From assembly GCF_031846645.1 (NCBI RefSeq), contig NZ_JAVRHN010000006.1, forward strand, positions 186,001 through 250,000: DNA of 64,000 nt, written 5' to 3'. The DNA comes from Autumnicola psychrophila. GTDB lineage: Bacteria > Bacteroidota > Bacteroidia > Flavobacteriales > Flavobacteriaceae. The translations under genes and the position numbers were made by a program. Positions 34,339 through 42,756 of the stretch are shown piece after piece; the first letter of the stretch is position 1, and the number at the start of each line of letters is the position of its first letter. The notes beneath the pieces are model-generated. The model was not told where the DNA came from, searched no databases, and saw only the letters and a list, made by a program, of their open reading frames with translations.

Positions 34339-34653
34339 ATGGTAAATGAAATAGATCAAGATAATTTAAACGAGTTGGTTGCTGAAAACGAGACGGTTGT
34401 TGTGCAATACATGGCCGGCTGGTGTGGTAACTGCCGATTGATGAAGCCTAAGTTTAAAAAACTGGCTTCAGAAAATGAGAATGTCAGGTTCTTAATGGTA
34501 GATGCCGAAAAATTTCCAGAATCCAGAAAAATGGCAAATGTGAATAACCTTCCAACTTTTGCAACTTTTAAGAACGGAACTTTTGTGAATCAGGTTCAGA
34601 CCAATAAATTTGAACCGTTAAAAGAATTAGTAAATGAAGTTACCAGTAATTAA
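34339..34653 (+). CDS. Thioredoxin family protein with CGNC active site
   Basis: The 104-residue product is a single thioredoxin domain with AGWCGNCRLMKPKF, Cys29 and Cys32. The usual CGPC has become CGNC, which should shift redox potential. The cis-Pro loop is NNLPTFATF. It is cotranscribed with the peroxiredoxin upstream and is the likely reductant for it. Its last 20 bases overlap the start of the DUF6952 gene, implying translational coupling. Confidence 0.92.
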   Translation: MVNEIDQDNLNELVAENETVVVQYMAGWCGNCRLMKPKFKKLASENENVRFLMVDAEKFPESRKMANVNNLPTFATFKNGTFVNQVQTNKFEPLKELVNEVTSN

Positions 34654-34882
34654 ACACCTTCAACGGAACAACGATGTTGAAAAACTCGAAAATACCATTG
34701 AAGTATTGGAAAACTTCACCGAGCACAGATCTGTTTCTGATGAGGAAATGGATGTAATCGGAGAATTACTTACCAATCTTTGTGGAGCTGTTGAGGTTCA
34801 TAAAATGATAGAAAATGGTGATTCTGAAATGGACGCCGCAAATAATTTTGTGAAAAAAGTTTTAGGTTCTATAGATAAATAA
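34634..34882 (+). CDS. DUF6952 family protein
   Basis: The 82-residue product begins MKLPVIKHLQRNNDVEKLEN and is mostly alpha-helical and acidic, with one conserved-looking NLCGAVEVHKMI segment containing a Cys and a His. It matches the small family found after peroxiredoxin-thioredoxin pairs in flavobacteria. Function unknown. The 20-bp overlap with the thioredoxin gene and the shared terminator argue for a role with that pair, perhaps as an adaptor or redox-sensing partner (inference). Confidence 0.78.
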   Translation: MKLPVIKHLQRNNDVEKLENTIEVLENFTEHRSVSDEEMDVIGELLTNLCGAVEVHKMIENGDSEMDAANNFVKKVLGSIDK

Positions 34883-34911
34883 CTGCTTTTATTACAAAAA
34901 TATAAAAATGC

Positions 34912-34943
34912 AAAAGGCTGCTTTTAATTAAAAGCAGCCTTTT
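34912..34943 (+). terminator. Intrinsic terminator after the peroxiredoxin operon
   Basis: AAAAGGCTGCTTTT, loop AATT, AAAAGCAGCCTTTT: a perfect 14-bp stem, symmetrical in composition, 30 bp beyond the DUF6952 stop. Confidence 0.88.
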
Positions 34944-35014
34944 CTGTTTTATGATAATTTTAGTATTACTCAAGCAGTTAAATCCTAAATTTATCTTTCA
35001 AAAAAAAATTACTT

Positions 35015-35515
35015 ATGTCACAGATAACTTTCAGGGGAAATAGAGTCACCACTTATGGTGACCTTCCTGCAAAAGATGAAAGAGCACCGCATTTTGAACT
35101 CGTTAAAACAGATCTTTCCACAGCTACTTTAAATGATTTTAGAGGAAAACGCGTGGTGATGAATATCTTTCCAAGTATAGATACAGGAGTTTGCGCAACT
35201 TCAGTCCGGAATTTTAATCAAAGAGCTTCAGATTTAAAAAACACAGTTGTACTCTGTATTTCCAGAGATTTGCCTTTTGCTCAAAAACGATTTGTAAATG
35301 ATGAAGGACTGGAAAACGTTGTCAATTTATCAGATTTTAGGGAGAGAAATTTCGGGAAAGATTATGGCCTTGAGATGTTAGATGGTCCTCTGGAAGGATT
35401 ATTGTCCCGGGTTGTAATTGTTCTGGATGAAAATGGTAATGTTATCCACAGCCAACAGGTAGCAGATATTGCTGAAGAACCAGATTATCTCGCAGCGCTA
35501 AAAACGCTTTTATAA
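35015..35515 (+). CDS. tpx: Thiol peroxidase (Tpx)
   Basis: The 166-residue product has the Tpx signature SIDTGVCATSVRNFN with peroxidatic Cys60, and VVLCISRDLPFAQKRF. In E. coli Tpx the resolving Cys (position 95) lies in RFCGAEG; the corresponding stretch here is RFVNDEG, so that Cys is absent. Cys81 (in VVLC) remains. The enzyme therefore either works as a 1-Cys peroxidase or resolves differently. It shares a stop-start overlap (TAATG) with dgkA. Confidence 0.93.
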   Translation: MSQITFRGNRVTTYGDLPAKDERAPHFELVKTDLSTATLNDFRGKRVVMNIFPSIDTGVCATSVRNFNQRASDLKNTVVLCISRDLPFAQKRFVNDEGLENVVNLSDFRERNFGKDYGLEMLDGPLEGLLSRVVIVLDENGNVIHSQQVADIAEEPDYLAALKTLL

Positions 35516-35880
35516 TGAGAGACAGTTTCCTCGGAAAACGTATTAGAGGAGGAGGCTATGCAATGAAGGGTGCCTGGTTGTTATTAAGACATGAACCAAG
35601 TATCCAGGTGCAGTTTGTAATAGCTATTGCTGTAACTATTGCCGGACTCGTTTTTGATATTACCAGAACCGAATGGCTTTTTCAGATAACTGCTATTGGT
35701 CTTGTAATGGGTGCTGAAGGCCTAAATACCGCTGTAGAAGCTATGGCTGATTTTGTGCATCCAGATTTCCATAGTAAAATTGGACATATTAAAGATGTTG
35801 CTGCAGGAGGAGTATTTTTCGCAGCTGTTGTTGCTGTCATTATAGCAGGATTTATTTATTTTCCTTACATCTTCCCGTAG
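35515..35880 (+). CDS. dgkA: Diacylglycerol kinase / undecaprenol kinase family protein
   Basis: The 121-residue product has three transmembrane helices and the DgkA active-site motif EGLNTAVEAMADFV, with the preceding GGYAMKGAWLLLRHEPSIQVQF region. It phosphorylates diacylglycerol or undecaprenol in the inner membrane. The start codon overlaps the tpx stop by one base, so the genes are coupled although functionally unrelated. Confidence 0.92.
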   Translation: MRDSFLGKRIRGGGYAMKGAWLLLRHEPSIQVQFVIAIAVTIAGLVFDITRTEWLFQITAIGLVMGAEGLNTAVEAMADFVHPDFHSKIGHIKDVAAGGVFFAAVVAVIIAGFIYFPYIFP

Positions 35881-35905
35881 TTTTTTGTGACTAAAATGAC
35901 TTGTT

Positions 35906-36913
35906 ATGCTGAACAAATGTTACATTATCCTCTTTGCAGTTATTACTTTTTTCCCGGTGATTTCCCAGGAAACAGAAGATCTTCAGGAACTGGATTTGCG
36001 GCTTACAAGTTACGAATATCCTTATTCAGTAGATTATTTTGAGGTAAACGCACAGCAGGAAATAAATGAAATGGCTTATATGTTTATTGAAGCCGAAAAT
36101 CCTAATGGAGAAACTATAATGTTGCTCCACGGAAAGAACTTTAATGGCGCTTATTGGGAAACGACTATAGAAGCACTTTCTGCTGAAGGATTTGACGTTT
36201 TGGTTCCAGACCAAATTGGTTTTGGAAAATCCAGTAAACCAAATTACTTCCAGTATACTTTTCAGCAACTGGCCTTAAACACGAAGAAGCTTGCCGAATC
36301 ATTAGATATAGAAAAAATGAATGTGCTTGGGCATTCCATGGGCGGCATGCTTGCTACTCGCTTTGCCTTAATGTATCCTGAAAACACCAAAAATTTGATC
36401 CTCGTCAATCCTATAGGCCTGGAAGACTGGAAACTGAAGATACCTTACCAGAGCGTAAATGACTGGTATCAGCAGGAACTTAAGAAGGACTACGAAGCAA
36501 TAAAGAGTTATCAGAAGGAAAATTATTATGCCGGAGACTGGAACGAAGATTATGCGGAATGGGCGAAACTATTAGCAGGATGGACACTCAGTGAAAATTA
36601 TCCTATTATTGCATGGAATGCCGCGCTTACTTACGACATGATCCTTACCCAACCCGTGTTCTATGAATTTAGTGAATTAAAGGTTCCCACCCTTTTAATC
36701 ATTGGTACCCGTGACCGCACCGCACTTGGAAAAAACTTGGTTTCAGAAGAGGTAAAAGCCACTATGGGTCTTTATGACCAGCTTGGGGAAGAAACCAGGA
36801 ACAAAATTCCTAACGCAAAACTTGTGGAAATCAAAGATGTGGGTCACCTTCCACATATTGAAGCTTTTGACCGGTTCATTAATCCGCTTTTGGAGTATCT
36901 TCAGAAGAATTAG
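35906..36913 (+). CDS. Alpha/beta hydrolase with signal peptide
   Basis: The 335-residue product has a signal peptide (MLNKCYIILFAVITFFPVIS) and an alpha/beta-hydrolase core: MLLHGKNFNGAYWE (oxyanion His-Gly), VPDQIGFGKS, NVLGHSMGGMLATRFAL with the nucleophile Ser, TLLIIGTRDRTALGK with the acid, and DVGHLPHIEA with the catalytic His. It is likely a periplasmic esterase or lipase. It follows dgkA by 25 bp and probably belongs to the same transcript. The substrate is unknown. Confidence 0.88.
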   Translation: MLNKCYIILFAVITFFPVISQETEDLQELDLRLTSYEYPYSVDYFEVNAQQEINEMAYMFIEAENPNGETIMLLHGKNFNGAYWETTIEALSAEGFDVLVPDQIGFGKSSKPNYFQYTFQQLALNTKKLAESLDIEKMNVLGHSMGGMLATRFALMYPENTKNLILVNPIGLEDWKLKIPYQSVNDWYQQELKKDYEAIKSYQKENYYAGDWNEDYAEWAKLLAGWTLSENYPIIAWNAALTYDMILTQPVFYEFSELKVPTLLIIGTRDRTALGKNLVSEEVKATMGLYDQLGEETRNKIPNAKLVEIKDVGHLPHIEAFDRFINPLLEYLQKN

Positions 36914-36919
36914 AGTACT

Positions 36920-36934
36920 GAAAATTGCCATTTA
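36920..36934 (+). repeat. Copy of the interspersed palindrome
   Basis: GAAAATTGCCATTTA preceded by TAGAG, as in other copies. It lies just past the stop of the hydrolase gene, in a gap between convergent genes. Confidence 0.45.
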
Positions 36935-37058
36935 GAGGCCCTTCCTAGTTTTTGACAGCGCAGCCCTATTATTCCTGTTTACTTTCGATTTAAAAATTAC
37001 CACTAATTTACGAAAATCAAAAAGTGAGTTATTTCCAAATCATAATAAAAGGAAAGGC

Positions 37059-37075
37059 CGATAATTGGCATTTTT
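37059..37075 (+). repeat. Copy of the interspersed palindrome (variant)
   Basis: CGATAATTGGCATTTTT, one substitution in the left arm. Second copy in the same 251-bp convergent gap, which contains no other recognisable feature. Confidence 0.4.
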
Positions 37076-37164
37076 AAACACCCGTTTTGCATAACAGCAA
37101 AGAGACCGTTTTATCATCTTAATCCGCTTTTGGATTATCTAAAAAATAAAATTCCGCCAACATC

Positions 37165-37992
37165 TTACACTCCTCCCTCCCCTTGCGGAGATAAAAGTGG
37201 GATAGATAATACAGGAACCGAGGATCTGGAAGCCATCATCCGGGTTTTACTTCTGTGAACCAGAGACTCCCAGAAGTTATATTTCTGCGGAATCATTACC
37301 AACATATCTGCCGGTAATTTGTTGATCTCGCTTTCAATTTCTTTAATAATTTCTTCTGACTTTATTTCTTTGAACTCATACTCCGTTCCCTGGAATTCAT
37401 TTTCAATATCCCTCGAACATTTCTCCTCCGTCTTAGACAGCACATGAAAAACCTCAATTTTCGCACTAAAGAAATCTGCTATCTCTTTCACTTTATCCGA
37501 AATTTCCTTTTTTCCTTCTTTAAGTTCGTCATAGGCGAAAAGAATGTTCTTTATCACATCAAATTTCGCTTTTTGAGGAATTGCCAGCACAGGATAGCTG
37601 TGTTTCATAATCGCTGAAGTTGTCGTATTGCCAAAGATATCCTGAGCCACAGACTGTCCTGCCATTCCCATCACAATAAGATCTGCATCATATTTTTCAT
37701 AAAGCCGTTCCAGTTCTTCAGAAACCTCGACCATTAATTCAGATTCAAATCTTATATCAATAGAGAACTTTTTGCCTATAGCCTCACATTTGGACTTCAG
37801 CAAATGCTTGTTTTCCTTGATTAGATGGTCCAAAGCCGACGCTGGTAGCATTGTATTTGCAACATGAAGAGGAATTGTGAACGAATTGAAAAGGATAATC
37901 CTCGCTCCTGTTTTTTGAGCAAAACCGGCTGCATAAGCCAAAGCGTTTTCTGACTCCGGCGAAAAATCTGTAGCAACAATTATAGTTTTCAT
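37165..37992 (-). CDS. Universal stress protein with two Usp domains
   Basis: The product (275 residues from the ATG at 37990-37992, MKTIIVATDFSPESENALAY) has two tandem Usp-like domains: the first ends with LIVMGMAGQSVAQDIFGNTT (an ATP-binding-type G-2X-G-9X-G-like loop), the second with DMLVMIPQKYNFWE and MMASRSSVPVLSIP. The frame opens 36 bp further upstream but the chosen start fits the family. The C-terminal tail LLSPQGEGGV is unlike usual Usp ends and is encoded by GC-rich sequence (see findings). Cytosolic stress role expected. Confidence 0.87.
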   Translation of the reverse strand: MKTIIVATDFSPESENALAYAAGFAQKTGARIILFNSFTIPLHVANTMLPASALDHLIKENKHLLKSKCEAIGKKFSIDIRFESELMVEVSEELERLYEKYDADLIVMGMAGQSVAQDIFGNTTTSAIMKHSYPVLAIPQKAKFDVIKNILFAYDELKEGKKEISDKVKEIADFFSAKIEVFHVLSKTEEKCSRDIENEFQGTEYEFKEIKSEEIIKEIESEINKLPADMLVMIPQKYNFWESLVHRSKTRMMASRSSVPVLSIPLLSPQGEGGV

Positions 37993-38049
37993 AACTAGAA
38001 GTTTAATAAGGCAATAGAAACTGATCATCTCACGTTCCTAAACCTATAA

Positions 38050-38057
38050 CAAATTTA
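38050..38057 (-). promoter_or_regulatory. -7 promoter element before the Usp gene
   Basis: CAAATTTA on the plus strand is TAAATTTG on the minus strand, 57 bp before the start. Confidence 0.4.
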
Positions 38058-38170
38058 CAATTTCACTGAAGCTATGAACTGACAATTATCATACTCCGCC
38101 CAATTTCAGAACAAAAAATGTTAATTTTAAATACCTAAAGCTTTTCCTTATTTTAGATGAGGCTAATTTG

Positions 38171-38178
38171 TATTTTTG
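38171..38178 (+). promoter_or_regulatory. -7 promoter element before ftsK
   Basis: TATTTTTG is a perfect TAnnTTTG 21 bp before the ATG at 38200. A TTG at 38176 that opens the same frame lies inside the element and is therefore not the start. Confidence 0.5.
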
Positions 38179-38199
38179 CCGAAATACTCCAAATCATAT

Positions 38200-40575
38200 A
38201 TGGCTAAAAAGAAAGCTAAAACCAGAAAAAATCCTGCAAATAAAACCTCCAAATTCACTTTTAAGCTGAACAGGCAACAGAAAGTGGTTCTTGGAAGTTT
38301 TTTAATGTTGTTTGGATTGGCTTTACTTGTAGCTTTCATCTCTTTTTTGTTCAATTGGCAGGCAGACCAGTCTTCTTTGGATCACCTGGCAAACCGGCAA
38401 ATCGAATCAAAAAACTGGCTTAGTAAATTTGGAGCCGTTATTAGTGACTTCTTTATTTACCAGGGCTTTGGCATTGCCGCCTTTGTTATTTCCTTTCTTA
38501 TAGGTCTTACCGGTGTTTACCTCTTCTTTAATTTTAAAAGAAGTAACCTTCAAAAATTCTGGTTCTGGGGAGTCCTCGTAATGATTTGGTTGTCTTTATT
38601 CTTTGGATTCTTTGCGGAAGAAAATCCTTTGCTGGGAGGAAGAATTGGTTATGAAATAAACGATTACCTTCAGGATTATTTGGGGTTCTTTGGAACTGTT
38701 TTGCTCATGACATTCCTGTTTATGGTCTATCTCACCCTTCGATTAAAAGTTACTCCAGAGCTTATTGGAAGTTACGTCAAGAAGTCTAAAAAGGATTTTC
38801 AATCTGAATTTGACAAGAAATCTGGCGGAGATATTTCAGAAACAGAAGAAGAGAAAGACTGGAAGGAAGAAGTAATTCTTAAAAAGCAGAAAGCTGAAGA
38901 AGAATCTGCTTCAGAAATAAAACTGGAAACAGTAACACCGGAAGAAAAGAAAGCTACGCCAACAGTTACTCCTGCTCCAAAGAAAGAGCAAAACGACGAG
39001 GTAGAAATGGAGGTCGAAACACCTCCTGAAGAAGATGAAGTAGAAGATAATTTAAGCAAAAAGCTGGTAAGTGATTTTGGTGAATTTGATCCTACTCTGG
39101 AGCTAAGCAATTATAAATTCCCGACGCTGGATTTGCTAAAAGATTATGGAGGAGGCATTACTGTAAACCAGCAGGAACTTGAAGAAAATAAAAATCGTAT
39201 TGTAGAAACTTTGCGCAATTACAAGATAGAAATTGCCCAAATAAAAGCTACGGTAGGTCCTACAGTGACCTTATACGAAATTGTTCCCGAAGCAGGAATC
39301 AGGATTTCAAAAATTAAAAACCTGGAAGATGATATTGCATTGTCTCTTTCAGCACTTGGCATAAGGATTATTGCTCCTATTCCGGGTAAAGGAACGATTG
39401 GTATTGAAGTACCTAATAAAAATTCCACAATTGTATCTATGCGTTCGGTTATTGCCTCTCCTAAATTTCAGAATGCCGAGATGGAACTTCCCATGGCTTT
39501 AGGAAAAACAATTTCGAATGAAACTTTTGTAGTAGACCTTGCAAAAATGCCTCACATGCTAATGGCAGGTGCAACGGGGCAGGGTAAATCTGTTGGTCTA
39601 AATGCTATTTTAACTTCGCTTTTATACAGCAAACATCCTGCAGAAGTCAAGTTTGTACTGGTAGACCCAAAGAAAGTAGAACTTACGCTGTTTAATAAAA
39701 TCGAGAGACATTATCTGGCCAAGTTACCCGATACTGAAGAAGCTATTATTACTGACAATACTAAAGTTATCCATACTTTAAATTCTCTTTGTACCGAAAT
39801 GGATAATCGTTACGAAATGCTGAAAAACGCAATGGTTCGTAACCTTAAAGAGTACAATGTAAAATTTAAAAACAGAAAACTTAATCCTGAAGACGGGCAT
39901 CACTTTTTGCCATATATCGTACTCGTGGTAGATGAGTTTGCAGATTTGATTATGACCGCGGGAAAAGAGGTGGAAACTCCAATTGCCCGACTGGCACAAC
40001 TTGCCCGTGCGGTGGGAATCCATCTTATAATTGCCACACAACGACCTTCGGTGAATGTAATAACGGGTATCATTAAAGCGAATTTTCCAGCAAGAATAGC
40101 GTTTCGCGTAACTTCAAAAATCGATTCACGTACAATTCTGGACAGTCAGGGAGCAGATCAATTAATTGGCCGGGGGGATATGCTTTTCACGCAGGGTAGC
40201 GAAATGAAGCGTTTGCAATGCGCTTTTGTAGATACTCCCGAAGTTGATAAAATCACAGAATTTATTGGTTCACAGAAAGCATATCCAGATGCTCACCTTC
40301 TGCCAGCTTACGAAGGGGAGGATAATGGCACAGGAGTTGATATAGATGTGAGCGAGAGAGACAAACTCTTTCGGGAAGCTGCCGAGGTTATCGTTACGGC
40401 GCAACAAGGTTCTGCTTCTTTGCTGCAGCGAAAATTGAAACTTGGCTACAACCGTGCAGGAAGAATTATTGATCAACTGGAAGCAGCAGGAATTGTTGGC
40501 CCCTTTGAAGGAAGCAAAGCACGGCAGGTATTGATTACAGATCTTGCGGCACTTGACCAATTGTTAAACGAATAA
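38200..40575 (+). CDS. ftsK: DNA translocase FtsK/SpoIIIE
   Basis: The product (791 residues, from MAKKKAKTRKNPANK) has a basic N-terminus, four TM helices in the first 190 residues, a charged Glu-rich linker (about 200-300), then the FtsK motor: an alpha domain (ELEENKNRIVETLRNYKI), Walker A AGATGQGKSVGLNAI, Walker B LVVDEFADLIM and a C-terminal gamma winged-helix domain (LLQRKLKLGYNRAGRIIDQL) that reads KOPS-like DNA sequences. It pumps chromosome termini through the division septum. LolA-like and LptF/G genes follow in the same direction, an envelope and division gene run. Confidence 0.96.
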   Translation: MAKKKAKTRKNPANKTSKFTFKLNRQQKVVLGSFLMLFGLALLVAFISFLFNWQADQSSLDHLANRQIESKNWLSKFGAVISDFFIYQGFGIAAFVISFLIGLTGVYLFFNFKRSNLQKFWFWGVLVMIWLSLFFGFFAEENPLLGGRIGYEINDYLQDYLGFFGTVLLMTFLFMVYLTLRLKVTPELIGSYVKKSKKDFQSEFDKKSGGDISETEEEKDWKEEVILKKQKAEEESASEIKLETVTPEEKKATPTVTPAPKKEQNDEVEMEVETPPEEDEVEDNLSKKLVSDFGEFDPTLELSNYKFPTLDLLKDYGGGITVNQQELEENKNRIVETLRNYKIEIAQIKATVGPTVTLYEIVPEAGIRISKIKNLEDDIALSLSALGIRIIAPIPGKGTIGIEVPNKNSTIVSMRSVIASPKFQNAEMELPMALGKTISNETFVVDLAKMPHMLMAGATGQGKSVGLNAILTSLLYSKHPAEVKFVLVDPKKVELTLFNKIERHYLAKLPDTEEAIITDNTKVIHTLNSLCTEMDNRYEMLKNAMVRNLKEYNVKFKNRKLNPEDGHHFLPYIVLVVDEFADLIMTAGKEVETPIARLAQLARAVGIHLIIATQRPSVNVITGIIKANFPARIAFRVTSKIDSRTILDSQGADQLIGRGDMLFTQGSEMKRLQCAFVDTPEVDKITEFIGSQKAYPDAHLLPAYEGEDNGTGVDIDVSERDKLFREAAEVIVTAQQGSASLLQRKLKLGYNRAGRIIDQLEAAGIVGPFEGSKARQVLITDLAALDQLLNE

Positions 40576-40636
40576 AGCCTTTTTAGGCATGTTAAAAGGA
40601 CAGAATATAAATTTTGTCCGAAAAAATGTAAGTGTA

Positions 40637-41278
40637 ATGAAAAAATTAATCTTTTTATTTTCTATTTTAATCAGTGTAGGCTTAAATGCTCAAAATTCTG
40701 ACAAAGCAAAAGCTTTATTAAACGAGGTATCTTCTAAAGTGAAAGGTTACGATAATATGGTAATCGATTTTAAATACGCACTGGAAAATACTGCTGAGAA
40801 TGTAAGTCAGGAAACCCGCGGAGACGTCAGCATTAAAGGTGATAAATATGTTCTAAATTTAATGGGAACTACCCAAATGTTTGACGGTAAGAAAATCTAC
40901 ACGATAATTCCTGAGGATGAAGAAATCAATATTTCAACTTATGTAGAAGAAGATAGTAATAACATTACGCCTTCAAAAATGTTTTCTTTTTATGAAGAAG
41001 GTTATAACTACAAATGGGATATTACCCAGGACGTAAAAGGCAGAAAAATCCAATATATAAAACTTATTCCGCAGGACAGCAATGCCGAAGTAAAAGATAT
41101 ACTTTTAGGAATAGACTCTCAAACAAAACATATTTATAACCTTATCCAGACACAGGATAACGGCACCAAAATAACAATTACTGTAAAAACTTTTAAAACA
41201 GACCAGCCGCTTGCGCAAAGCTTGTTTACGTTTGATGAAGATAGATATTCCAGCTATTATATTAATCGGTTAGATTAA
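40637..41278 (+). CDS. LolA-like outer-membrane lipoprotein carrier protein
   Basis: The product (213 residues from the ATG at 40637) has a signal peptide MKKLIFLFSILISVGLNAQ. The mature part is a LolA-like half-barrel: KAKALLNEVSSKVKGYDNMVIDFKY, MFDGKKIYTIIPEDEEINI and a C-terminal LFTFDEDRY. LolA carries lipoproteins across the periplasm. An upstream in-frame TTG at 40589 would give an N-terminal extension without a signal at the right place, so it is rejected. It follows ftsK by 61 bp, and the LptF/G gene starts one base after its stop. Confidence 0.87.
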   Translation: MKKLIFLFSILISVGLNAQNSDKAKALLNEVSSKVKGYDNMVIDFKYALENTAENVSQETRGDVSIKGDKYVLNLMGTTQMFDGKKIYTIIPEDEEINISTYVEEDSNNITPSKMFSFYEEGYNYKWDITQDVKGRKIQYIKLIPQDSNAEVKDILLGIDSQTKHIYNLIQTQDNGTKITITVKTFKTDQPLAQSLFTFDEDRYSSYYINRLD

Positions 41279-41279
41279 A

Positions 41280-42728
41280 TTGAAGATACTTGACAGGTAC
41301 ATATTATTAAGTTTTCTAAAAACCTTCTTTACTGTTTTTATAATTCTTATGTTCATTTTTGTATTGCAGACGATCTGGCTCTACATAGGTGAACTTGCAG
41401 GAAAGGACCTGGACGTAGAAATAATTTTCAAGTTTCTACTCTACTTTTCTCCTAAACTTGTGCCTCTGGTCCTGCCGCTCACTATCCTTCTTACTTCCAT
41501 TATGACATTTGGAAGTTTTGCTGAAAATTACGAATTCGCAGCAATGAAATCTTCTGGTATTTCACTGCAAAGAGCAATGAGCGGACTTACAATCTTTATA
41601 TTTTTTGTGAGTCTTACGGCTTTCTTTTTTTCAAACAATGTAATTCCCGCAGCAGAATTTAAATCTATTAATCTTAGAAGGAATATCGCTAAACTAAAGC
41701 CGGCTATGGCTATTAGTGAAGATATCTTTAATGAGGTTGGCGATATAAATATTAAAGTTGATGAAAAAAGCGGGGATAACGATCAATATCTTACCGATAT
41801 CATTATCCATAAAAAAGGCCCCCGAAGTGGAAATTATACTGTTATGAAAGCTACGGAAGGTGAACTCGTGGGCAGCTCAGATTCAAATGTTCTTTCCCTC
41901 GTCCTCAAAGATGGAAATTACTATGATGAAGTACAACCTAACGACGCTGCAAAAAGGAAAAGCAAACCTTATGCGAAAAGCTATTTCGAAGAATATGCGA
42001 TAAATATCGACCTTTCAGAATTTAATAATGTAGACCTGGAAGATGAGAATTACCACAGCACGCAAGGTATGCTAAACACTTCTGAATTAAGAGAGAGTAT
42101 AGACTCTTTTTCTACAGATTATAACAAGGAGGTAAAAGTTTTTAAGGAAAGCATGTTTACCCGTTCTGGTGCTGCTACCATGGCGCTTAATTACAGACCT
42201 GCAGACACAACAATAGCTATTGGAGAATCACTGTTAGATCTTTATAATACGCAACAAGCTGCTCAAATCGCCGGTTTTGCTACAAGTTCGGCAGAAGCTG
42301 CATTATCTCATCTAAAATTGAAAAAGGAGGAATTTAAGGTAAGTTTCCGGCAGATCAATAAATTCGAAATAGCCTTGCATGAGAAGTATGCTTTGGCTGC
42401 AGCTTGTTTTGTCCTCTTCTTTGTGGGTGCACCGTTGGGTGCCATTATTAGAAAGGGAGGAATGGGATTACCCATGGTTGTTGCAATATTATTATTTCTC
42501 ACTTATCATTTCATAGGAATATTTGCCAAAAATTCTGCTGAAGATGGCAGTATCAGCCCTTTCATCGCCACCTGGCTTCCCACCTTTATTATGCTTCCGC
42601 TGGGAATGTTTCTTACTTACCGTGCTACCACAGATCAGGGCCTTTTTGCTTTTGATAATCTTTTTGAACCCATTAAGAAGGTCCTCAAAAAAGCTGGAAT
42701 TATAAGGAGCAAAGACAAAATAGATTAA
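41280..42728 (+). CDS. LptF/LptG family lipopolysaccharide export permease
   Basis: The 482-residue product has the YjgP/YjgQ plan: MKILDRYILLSFLKTFFTVF, three N-terminal TM helices, PLVLPLTILLTSIMTFGSFAENYEFAAMKSSGIS (the conserved cytoplasmic coupling region), a long periplasmic beta-jellyroll domain and three C-terminal TM helices starting near GAPLGAIIRKGGMGLP. It is one half of the LptBFG ABC transporter that pulls LPS from the inner membrane. The start is TTG, one base beyond the LolA-like stop. LptF and LptG cannot be told apart here. Confidence 0.92.
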   Translation: MKILDRYILLSFLKTFFTVFIILMFIFVLQTIWLYIGELAGKDLDVEIIFKFLLYFSPKLVPLVLPLTILLTSIMTFGSFAENYEFAAMKSSGISLQRAMSGLTIFIFFVSLTAFFFSNNVIPAAEFKSINLRRNIAKLKPAMAISEDIFNEVGDINIKVDEKSGDNDQYLTDIIIHKKGPRSGNYTVMKATEGELVGSSDSNVLSLVLKDGNYYDEVQPNDAAKRKSKPYAKSYFEEYAINIDLSEFNNVDLEDENYHSTQGMLNTSELRESIDSFSTDYNKEVKVFKESMFTRSGAATMALNYRPADTTIAIGESLLDLYNTQQAAQIAGFATSSAEAALSHLKLKKEEFKVSFRQINKFEIALHEKYALAAACFVLFFVGAPLGAIIRKGGMGLPMVVAILLFLTYHFIGIFAKNSAEDGSISPFIATWLPTFIMLPLGMFLTYRATTDQGLFAFDNLFEPIKKVLKKAGIIRSKDKID

Positions 42729-42729
42729 A

Positions 42730-42737
42730 TATCTTTG
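42730..42737 (+). promoter_or_regulatory. -7 promoter element before ribBA
   Basis: TATCTTTG is a perfect TAnnTTTG directly after the LptF/G stop and 19 bp before the ribBA ATG, suggesting that ribBA has its own promoter. Confidence 0.5.
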
Positions 42738-42756
42738 AAGCTGAAAATATATTATA

